The position numbers and the translations under genes were made by a program. Below are positions 7,305-12,660 of a stretch of DNA of 12,660 bases, one piece after another. The DNA comes from JANYJJ01 sp038241115 (lineage in GTDB: Bacteria > Pseudomonadota > Gammaproteobacteria > Burkholderiales > Burkholderiaceae_C). The notes beneath the pieces were generated by a model. That model saw only the letters and a program-made list of their open reading frames with translations. It did no database searches and was not told where the DNA came from. The DNA is taken from NCBI GenBank assembly GCA_038241115.1, contig JBBRGA010000100.1, positions 1 to 12,660 on the forward strand, in the 5' to 3' direction. Every line of letters begins with the position of its first letter. The stretch's first letter is position 1.

Positions 7305-8003
7305 TCACGACAACCATTCCTCATGACCTCGACGGCGCAAATCGCAGGCCGGGCAGCGACCGCATCCGTAGCCCCAGGCGTGGCGATGCGAGCGGTCTCC
7401 GACATAGCAGGTGTGGGTGTGCTCGACCACCAGATCAGTCAAGACCTTGCCGCCCAAACTGTCAGTGAAGGCCCAGGTTTGCGCTTTGGTCAGCCACATC
7501 AGCGGCGTTTCTATGGTCATCGGCGCGTCCAAGCCCAGGCTGATGGCCACTTGCAGCGCTTTGAGGGTGTTGTCGCGGCAATCTGGGTAGCCCGAAAAAT
7601 CGGTTTCGCACATGCCGCCTACCAGCACGTTCAAGCTGCGCCGGTACGCCACTGCGGCGGCAAAGTTGAAGAACAACAAGTTGCGCGCTGGCACGAATGT
7701 GTTCGGCATGCCGCCAGCCTGCATTTCAATTTCACGCTCGCGAGTCAACGCGGTGTCTGAGATCTGGCCCAGCAGCGACAGGTCGATCAAATGGTCGTCG
7801 CCCAGCCGCTGCGCCCAATGCGCGAACTGCACATGCAACTCAGCCCGCACGGCCAGGCGACTTTCCAACTCCACGTCGTGACGCTGGCCGTAGTCAAAGC
7901 CTATGGTTTCCACATGCACAAAGCGCTGCAGTGCCCAAGCCAGGCAAGCGGTGGAGTCTTGGCCACCAGAGAACAAAACAAGGGCTCGGCGGGGATCGGT
8001 CAT
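7305..8003 (-). CDS. queC: 7-cyano-7-deazaguanine (preQ0) synthase QueC
   Basis: QueC converts 7-carboxy-7-deazaguanine to preQ0 with ATP and ammonia, a step in making the queuosine tRNA base. The 232-residue protein (from the ATG at 8003) begins with the PP-loop ATP motif FSGGQDST at 11-18. It has the family block CETDFSGYPDCR at 132-142, and ends with a zinc site of C199, C214, C217 and C220 (GYGCGRCPACDLRRRG). It is complete and full length. A GTG at 8024 would add seven residues, but ATG-Thr-Asp directly before the PP-loop strand is the more usual start; no ribosome site decides it. It lies 50 nt downstream of proA and 25 nt upstream of the LemA-family gene on the same strand. Confidence 0.97.
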   Translation of the reverse strand: MTDPRRALVLFSGGQDSTACLAWALQRFVHVETIGFDYGQRHDVELESRLAVRAELHVQFAHWAQRLGDDHLIDLSLLGQISDTALTREREIEMQAGGMPNTFVPARNLLFFNFAAAVAYRRSLNVLVGGMCETDFSGYPDCRDNTLKALQVAISLGLDAPMTIETPLMWLTKAQTWAFTDSLGGKVLTDLVVEHTHTCYVGDRSHRHAWGYGCGRCPACDLRRRGHEEWLS

Positions 8004-8053
8004 CGGTTGAATTTGAAGTTGCACACCGCATCAAAGAGCCAAAACTCACCCGC

Positions 8054-9334
8054 TCACACGCGCACTTCGCCGTGCCCCATGACCACCCATTTCACCGATG
8101 TCAGGCCCTCGATGCCCACCGGCCCGCGGGCGTGAAACTTGTCGGTGCTGATGCCGATTTCGGCGCCCAGGCCGTACTCGAAACCGTCGGCGAACCGGGT
8201 GGATGCGTTGACCATCACGCTGGCCGAATCGACCTCGCGCAAGAAACGCATGGCGTGGGTGTGGTCGTTGGTGAGGATGGCGTCGGTGTGGTGCGAGCCA
8301 TAGCGCGCGATGTGGGCCATGGCGGCGTCCAGACCGGCCACCACTTTCACGCTGATCACAGGCGCCAGATATTCTTCAAACCAGTCCTGTTCGGTGGCGG
8401 CCTGAGTCTTCAACTGCGGCACCGACTGCAGCACGGCCAACGCGGCGGCGTCACCCCGCATTTCGACGCCCTTGGCTGCAAACAAAGCGCCAATGCGTGG
8501 CAAAAACTGCGGCGCGATGTCGGCATGAACCAGCAGCGATTCGGCCGCATTGCAAGGGCTGTACTTTTGCGTTTTCGCGTTGTCGGTGACGCGCAGGGCC
8601 AGCTCCAGATCGGCGCTGGCGTCCACATACACGTGGCAATTGCCGTCGAGGTGTTTGATGACGGGCACTTTGGCCTCGCGACTGATGCGCTCGATCAAGC
8701 CCTTGCCGCCGCGCGGAATGATGACGTCGACCGCGTCGGGAGAAGCGATCAAAAAGCCCACTGCGGCGCGGTCTGTGGTTTGCACCAATTGCACGGCGTC
8801 TACCGGTAAATGCGCTTGGGCCAAAGCGCTTTGCACCAACTTCCACAGGGCCAGGTTGGAGTGCAGCGCTTCCGAGCCGCCGCGCAAGATGCAGGCGTTG
8901 CCGCTTTTAATGGCCAGCGACGCAGCCTCAATCGTCACGTTCGGGCGGCTCTCGTAAATCATGCCGAACACGCCCAAGGGCACGCGCATCTGGCCCACGC
9001 GGATGCCGCTGGGGCGTTGGCGCAGATTGGTGATCTCGCCAATCGGGTCAGGCATCGCGGCGATTTGCTCGCAGCCCTGCGCGGCAGTTTCAAGAATTTG
9101 CGGCGTCAGTTGGAGGCGGTCCAGCATGGGCCCCGCCAAGCCGTGTTGCAAGGCGCCAGCGATGTCGAGTGCGTTGGCCGCTTGCAAGGCCACAGTCTCG
9201 GTGCGCAGCAAGTGCGCCAACGCGGTCAGTGCGGCATTTTTGGCCGCTGTGGAAGCAGCCGCCATGCGCGGGCTGGCGGCGCGGGCGGCCGCGCCCATCA
9301 AGGCGATGTGAGTTTGCAGGTCAGTTGCAGTCAT
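8054..9334 (-). CDS. proA: gamma-glutamyl phosphate reductase (ProA)
   Basis: ProA reduces gamma-glutamyl phosphate with NADPH to glutamate-5-semialdehyde, the second step of proline synthesis, in the cytoplasm. The 426-residue protein is full length. It has the aldehyde-dehydrogenase-fold NADP region (VPLGVFGMIYESRPNVT at 118-134), the RGGSEA loop at 151-156, the IPRGGKGLI block at 206-214, catalytic cysteine C261 in YSPCNAAESLLVH, and the C-terminal signature EIGISTDKFHARGPVGIEGL. The ATG at 9334 begins the family-typical N-terminus; no strong ribosome site precedes it. It is the first gene of the proA-queC-lemA block, and the 164-nt gap upstream separates it from the pseudokinase gene. No proB is present in the window. 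Confidence 0.98.
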   Translation of the reverse strand: MTATDLQTHIALMGAAARAASPRMAAASTAAKNAALTALAHLLRTETVALQAANALDIAGALQHGLAGPMLDRLQLTPQILETAAQGCEQIAAMPDPIGEITNLRQRPSGIRVGQMRVPLGVFGMIYESRPNVTIEAASLAIKSGNACILRGGSEALHSNLALWKLVQSALAQAHLPVDAVQLVQTTDRAAVGFLIASPDAVDVIIPRGGKGLIERISREAKVPVIKHLDGNCHVYVDASADLELALRVTDNAKTQKYSPCNAAESLLVHADIAPQFLPRIGALFAAKGVEMRGDAAALAVLQSVPQLKTQAATEQDWFEEYLAPVISVKVVAGLDAAMAHIARYGSHHTDAILTNDHTHAMRFLREVDSASVMVNASTRFADGFEYGLGAEIGISTDKFHARGPVGIEGLTSVKWVVMGHGEVRV

Positions 9335-9498
9335 GCGGCTATTGTCGCAAACCGTGGTGCGCCAGGCAGGCTGAAAAACACGCCGCTACGGCCTGCACTT
9401 TTAGCGTGGCGACCGCGCAGGCGGTTCGGCCAATCTGTCAATCGACTCGCTGGTGCCTCCCGACGCCATCAACGCGCACCAACCCGCCTCAACCCGCC
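9335..9498. other. 164-nt spacer between the pseudokinase gene and proA
   Basis: This is the longest non-coding stretch. It should hold the proA promoter and the end of the pseudokinase transcript. I see a lone TTGACA on the minus strand (9441-9436) with no acceptable -10 at the right distance, no strong hairpin with a T-tract, and a 10-bp tandem repeat at its right end. No small gene is supported. Confidence 0.5.
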
Positions 9499-9507
9499 TC
9501 AACCCGC
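9481..9507. repeat. 10-bp tandem repeat spanning the pseudokinase stop codon
   Basis: The unit AACCCGCCTC occurs twice in succession and is followed by a third partial copy AACCCGC. The TGA stop of the pseudokinase (9501-9499) lies at the junction of the second and third copies. A change in copy number (10 bp) could alter the C-terminus only if it moved into the coding side. Confidence 0.8.
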
Positions 9508-11406
9508 GTTACGACTGATGCACTGCGGGTGCGCCGCCCACTTTTTGGTTTGGCACTGCGTTTGCAGGCAACGCTCCAGCGCGAAATTCGTGCGCGGGCT
9601 GCAATCGATCGCCGGGCTGGAAACCTTTACCGCAGCGACCTGCTTGGCCGCTCTGACGGGTGCCTTGGCAGGCGAACTTCGCTCGGCTTTCTCAATCATT
9701 TTCTCAGTCACTTTTTCTGGCGTTTTCTCTGGCGCTCTGTCGGTCGTTTTCTCCGGCGCTCTGTCGGTCGTTTTCTCGGCTGCTTTCTCGTTCGCCTTCT
9801 CGGCCGCGTCAGCAGCCACCCCGTTGCTGCCAACACGTGATTCCGCGGCAACCGCGTCGCGGGCTTGGGTCAGCGGCGCAGTGGTTTGACTCAGAGCGTC
9901 GGACGTCGACAACGAGGGCGCAGGCGAGAGCGACGGCGCCGCAGGCAAAGGCGACGGCGCCGCAAGCGGCGGCGAGAGGATTCGCTCCGGCTCGGCGCGG
10001 CTGCGACGCGGTGGGGTCGCTGCCACGGGCGCGGGCGCCGACGAGGCCACCGATGAGGAAGTCGAGGCCGGTGCGGTTTGCAAGCTGCTGTCAAAGTCCA
10101 TGGGCGGGATGCGCTGCCAAGCGCCCATGACCTGGCCCATGGCAGCCAGCACGGCCGCGCCCGACAACACAATCAGACCGACCAGAAGCAGGATTTTCCA
10201 GCGCTCAACCGAAGATGGGCGCGACGCCAAAAGGGGCTGTACTTGCACGAACACAGGCGCGGCGGCGAGTCCTACGTCGCGCTGCTGCCGGCGCTGAGCC
10301 TGAAGCTGGCGCGGCGCGCTCGGCAAGTCTGCCGCGGCGCCTGCGCCGCCAAATTTCGCCAGGTCGGCCATCAAGCGGGCTGGCAAGGGCGGCTCGGGTG
10401 ACGGCTTGCGCGCCCCCGGCGTATCACCGGACAACGACCCGCGGCGTGGGGTTGCCGACGCACCGACGGAGGGCTCACCTTCAACGCAAAACCGCATGAC
10501 CGCGGCCAGCGCACGAAGGTCGTCGGCCATCGCCTCGGTCAGCGCCTCGGTCGGCGCTGCGCCGGGGATGGCCACCGGTTTGGGCTCGGCCGCACTGCTT
10601 GAATCTGATGCACTGCTTGAGCCCGATGCGCCGCCCCAACCGAAGCTGGCCAGCAAAGTCTCCACCCAATCGCTACCGACCCGGTGGCTGCGCGATCCCG
10701 CGCCGAGAAGAAGGAGCCGGTTGTCGGCCAGCAGCAAGACGTTTTCGGGGCTGACGCTGCCGTGCGCATGACCGGCCTTGTGCAGGGCTTGCAAAGCGCC
10801 TGTGAGGTCGGCGCTCCAAGCTCGCACGGCAGCCGCGTCGGAGACGCGGCCCCTTTCACTGCGCACCCGAGCCAGACTCACACCTTGGTATAGCGGCATG
10901 ACGCGATAAGCCGTGCCGTGGGCTTCGAGCAGCGTATCAATCCGCACGAGCGAAGGGTGATTGCAAGCAGCCAGCACGCGGGCCTCTGAAATGAACGCGT
11001 CCAAACCTCGCTGCACCAAGGAGCCCTTCGGCAGATTGTTGCCACCAGGCGCCCTGCTGCCGCTGCCGCTGCCATCCACATCGGCGCTGACCGCAACAGC
11101 CACAGCCGCGCCAACATTGCGGGCAGGGGCGAATTCTTTGATCGCAACCGGAATGTCGCGCGTCAGGTCACGGGCCAGATAAACAAAGGTGCTGGCGCCA
11201 CGCGCGATGACTGCCTCGACCTCGAACGAGTCGATCTTGAAGCCCGCAGGCAAGGCTTCTATTGCGGCGGCGGCAACGGCAGCGGCAAGGTCAACAGTGC
11301 GTGATGTCAAGAAAGAAGACGCGAGCCACGCTCGCGCACGGAGTTCAGAAGTGAGTCGGAGTGTAGGCAGGCCGGCAAGCGGATGCACCCACCGAGCGAA
11401 GCTCAA
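9499..11406 (-). CDS. single-pass membrane protein-kinase-like protein, probable pseudokinase
   Basis: This 635-residue protein has a cytoplasmic Ser/Thr-kinase-like domain at about 53-310. It retains the ATP-anchoring lysine K90 (VAIKEF), the helix-C glutamate E141 (ISEARVL) and the catalytic-loop N222 (PEN). The HRD motif reads H-G-S, so S217 replaces the catalytic aspartate; the loop lysine is S219. The DFG motif reads G-A-G (235-237). Both catalytic aspartates are therefore missing and phosphotransfer is unlikely. A Gly/Ala-rich insertion sits at about 97-130. One membrane helix lies at about 404-424. The tail beyond it is probably periplasmic: Ser/Pro/Ala-rich, then Glu-Lys-rich repeats (535-575), then a C-x10-C-x4-C-x10-C motif (C602, C613, C618, C629). 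The start is TTG at 11406 with AAGG 7 nt upstream and an in-frame stop just before it. It diverges from an unknown gene. The family resemblance is clear; the role is unknown. Confidence 0.9.
   Translation of the reverse strand: MSFARWVHPLAGLPTLRLTSELRARAWLASSFLTSRTVDLAAAVAAAAIEALPAGFKIDSFEVEAVIARGASTFVYLARDLTRDIPVAIKEFAPARNVGAAVAVAVSADVDGSGSGSRAPGGNNLPKGSLVQRGLDAFISEARVLAACNHPSLVRIDTLLEAHGTAYRVMPLYQGVSLARVRSERGRVSDAAAVRAWSADLTGALQALHKAGHAHGSVSPENVLLLADNRLLLLGAGSRSHRVGSDWVETLLASFGWGGASGSSSASDSSSAAEPKPVAIPGAAPTEALTEAMADDLRALAAVMRFCVEGEPSVGASATPRRGSLSGDTPGARKPSPEPPLPARLMADLAKFGGAGAAADLPSAPRQLQAQRRQQRDVGLAAAPVFVQVQPLLASRPSSVERWKILLLVGLIVLSGAAVLAAMGQVMGAWQRIPPMDFDSSLQTAPASTSSSVASSAPAPVAATPPRRSRAEPERILSPPLAAPSPLPAAPSLSPAPSLSTSDALSQTTAPLTQARDAVAAESRVGSNGVAADAAEKANEKAAEKTTDRAPEKTTDRAPEKTPEKVTEKMIEKAERSSPAKAPVRAAKQVAAVKVSSPAIDCSPRTNFALERCLQTQCQTKKWAAHPQCISRNAG
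9731..9778 (-). repeat. 24-bp tandem duplication in the pseudokinase tail
   Basis: Two adjacent 24-bp copies (9731-9754 and 9755-9778) differ only at the last base. On the minus strand they encode the octapeptide E-K-T-T-D-R-A-P twice, within a longer Glu-Lys-rich stretch with degenerate copies on both sides. The near identity at DNA level points to recent in-frame expansion. Confidence 0.92.
9930..9964 (-). repeat. short repeat in the Pro/Ser/Ala-rich part of the pseudokinase tail
   Basis: GCGACGGCGCCGCA occurs at 9930-9943 and again at 9951-9964, a period of 21 bases. It encodes recurring Ala-Ala-Pro-Ser units in the extended periplasmic linker. It looks like ordinary low-complexity expansion. 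Confidence 0.7.
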
Positions 11407-11505
11407 GCGAATGCCTTACAGACGGACGCAAATTACGCCGACTTAGGGATGGCATGCACGCGCAATCACCGCCACGCTTGACCACCTTTGACTTGCACAC
11501 GGCTC

Positions 11506-12258
11506 ATGCGCGACTTTGATGAATCCACTCTGTGGCGAGTGAGCGAATTCGAGCGCATTCGCGTGCGCACCGGAGAAAGTGGCTTCACGCCCTTGGAAGG
11601 TGCCAGCGTATTGCCCGAAACACTGCTGGGTGAGCTGCAGCGGCTGCAACAGCTGGGTCAAGGCACAGAAATTCTGGAGGTCATCACCGCATGCGTGCGG
11701 CACCGCAATGCTGCGCTGCTGTGTTTGCAGTACGAAGGATTGGTCTGGCCGGTAACGGTTTTTCCTGCGCAAATGCTCTACCACTCGCCGCGCGACTTGG
11801 CGCACACCACCGCCACCGGCCTGATGCACAGCAGCCTGCTGCGCATTGAGCCTCCCGGCGTACGCCCACCGGGCCAGCCCTCTGGCGAGGGCGCGGTGGT
11901 GCCGGATCACTATCGGCCTTTGCTGCCGCTGCTGTGGTCGCTGGCGCTGGAGGGGCCGAGCGGGCAACTGCTGAACGAGATTTCTGGAACCGTGGCCTAC
12001 CGCGCCATAAAAAATCCAGCGGAAGACGGCCTCAGCATGAGCGGTGCCATGGGTTCGGCAGCCGCGCGCTTGCGCCGCGAAACCGTGTCCATGCGCACGA
12101 TTGCAAATTGGCCGGGCATGAACGCCGAGCGCGCCAGTCGCCTGCTGAATGCGCTGTATTTGGTGTCTGCGTTGCTGGCCACCCGAACGCATCCAGCCGC
12201 CCGTCCCACACCCGGCGCGGCCAGCGGGCTGCGCGACTTGTTCAAGTCGCTTCGCTGA
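11506..12258 (+). CDS. hypothetical protein, unknown function, predicted soluble
   Basis: I do not recognise a named family for this 250-residue protein. It has no signal peptide or membrane segment, so it should be cytoplasmic. The middle contains a hydrophobic beta-rich stretch (ALLCLQYEGLVWPVTVFP, about 70-87) followed by YHSPRDL. The C-terminal third is helical (about 138-230) with MRTIANWPGMNAERASRLLNALYL, which resembles a winged-helix or helix-turn-helix segment; this is a weak resemblance only. The ATG at 11506 is preferred; an in-frame TTG at 11488 adds six residues. Neither has a clear ribosome site. It diverges from the pseudokinase gene across a gap of about 99 nt, which may hold promoters for both. 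Codon use looks like that of the neighbouring genes, with no sign of recent transfer. Confidence 0.8.
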   Translation: MRDFDESTLWRVSEFERIRVRTGESGFTPLEGASVLPETLLGELQRLQQLGQGTEILEVITACVRHRNAALLCLQYEGLVWPVTVFPAQMLYHSPRDLAHTTATGLMHSSLLRIEPPGVRPPGQPSGEGAVVPDHYRPLLPLLWSLALEGPSGQLLNEISGTVAYRAIKNPAEDGLSMSGAMGSAAARLRRETVSMRTIANWPGMNAERASRLLNALYLVSALLATRTHPAARPTPGAASGLRDLFKSLR

Positions 12259-12335
12259 ATGATTCGGCCGGCTGCGCCTGACATGTGGTTCTCACTGGCA
12301 AGCGAGTACGACTCACTCACATGACTGCATGCCGT

Positions 12336-12660
12336 TCAACCGACCCAGGCGAGAACCAACAACCAAAAGGGCGCAGTGACCAAAAACGCCAGCGTGGAAA
12401 ACACGGTGGCTGCGGTCACTTCAGTTTGAAGGGTGCCGTAACGCTGCGCAAATATCAGTGCGTTGCTGCCCACCGGCAAGGCCGCCACGATGACCACCAC
12501 CGCCAGCGGCAAGCCGTTCAAACCCAAGCCCCAGTGGCTGACCAACAACACCACTGCGGGCAACATCAGCAGCTTCAGCACGCAGAGTGCCAACGCGCCT
12601 TTCACTGAACCGCGCACACCGTTGTAGGCCAGCGAGAGCCCGATGAGGATCAAGCACAGA
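12336..12660 (-). CDS. AEC-family permease (auxin efflux carrier-like), partial at window edge
   Basis: Only the C-terminal part, just over 105 residues, lies in the window; the frame is open through the right edge, so the N-terminus is missing. The visible part contains three to four hydrophobic helices. It includes the AEC hallmark AALPVGSNALIFAQRYG with TAATVFST, found near the end of Mem_trans (PF03547) permeases. Members export or import small organic anions such as malate or malonate; the substrate cannot be told from this fragment. It is convergent with the hypothetical gene at 11506-12258. The 77-nt gap between their stop codons holds no convincing terminator. Confidence 0.88.
   Translation of the reverse strand, partial: LCLILIGLSLAYNGVRGSVKGALALCVLKLLMLPAVVLLVSHWGLGLNGLPLAVVVIVAALPVGSNALIFAQRYGTLQTEVTAATVFSTLAFLVTAPFWLLVLAWVG

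Noticed and set aside
9436..9441. Consensus TTGACA on the minus strand upstream of proA
   Set aside because: No acceptable -10 hexamer lies 16-18 nt downstream, so a sigma70 promoter cannot be supported from this hexamer alone.
7697..9889. Long plus-strand frames of 370 and 359 codons opposite queC, proA and the pseudokinase tail
   Set aside because: They are antisense to genes with full catalytic motifs and have low-complexity shadow composition; the coding strand is clearly the minus strand.
11443..12192. Minus-strand frame of 249 codons opposite the hypothetical gene
   Set aside because: Its Gln-, Arg- and His-rich composition is typical of a shadow frame. The plus-strand protein has balanced hydrophobic and helical segments and a plausible ATG, so I kept that one, with moderate confidence.
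12282..12323. CATGTG/CACATG inverted repeat between the last two genes
   Set aside because: The stem is only 6 bp with a loop of about 30 nt and no T-tract; this is expected by chance.
1..12660. CRISPR arrays, insertion sequences, phage or toxin-antitoxin genes
   Set aside because: No regularly spaced repeats, terminal inverted repeats, transposase motifs or small paired genes are visible; the repeats present are short and within genes or at a stop codon.

Overview
The window looks like ordinary chromosomal DNA of a GC-rich betaproteobacterium, most likely Burkholderiales and probably Comamonadaceae. Three things point there: the rsmB - DUF4390 - ntrY - response-regulator gene order, the long FolE variant, and the general protein style. 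I see no transposase, integrase, phage gene or CRISPR array, and no gene-free stretch longer than about 165 bases.

Left block (1-5417, minus strand, read right to left). rsmB (16S rRNA m5C methyltransferase) is followed by a secreted DUF4390 protein, the membrane histidine kinase NtrY and an NtrX-like response regulator that has no AAA+ domain. A tRNA-Phe(GAA) gene follows on the same strand, with its own probable extended -10 promoter. The spacing suggests one operon from rsmB to the regulator.

Middle-left block (5506-6703, plus strand). folE (GTP cyclohydrolase I) diverges from rsmB. A short BLUF-domain blue-light receptor with all its photochemical residues lies 43 nt downstream.

Middle block (6734-9334, minus strand). 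proA (proline synthesis), queC (preQ0 synthesis for queuosine) and a divergent LemA-family membrane protein are closely spaced and probably co-transcribed. They converge on the folE-BLUF pair. A hairpin overlapping the LemA stop codon probably terminates the transcript.

Right block (9499-12660). A 635-residue, single-pass, kinase-like protein on the minus strand lacks both the HRD and DFG aspartates, so it is probably a pseudokinase. It carries a long repeat-rich periplasmic tail ending in a symmetrical four-cysteine motif. It diverges from a plus-strand gene of unknown function. The window ends inside an AEC-family (auxin-efflux-carrier-like) permease on the minus strand.

Most genes are housekeeping. 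The most unusual items are the transmembrane pseudokinase and its divergent unknown neighbour, the AAA+-less NtrX-like regulator, the low-complexity insertion in the NtrY ATPase domain, and the BLUF photoreceptor beside folE. I found no convincing new multi-gene system; the pseudokinase locus is the best candidate.
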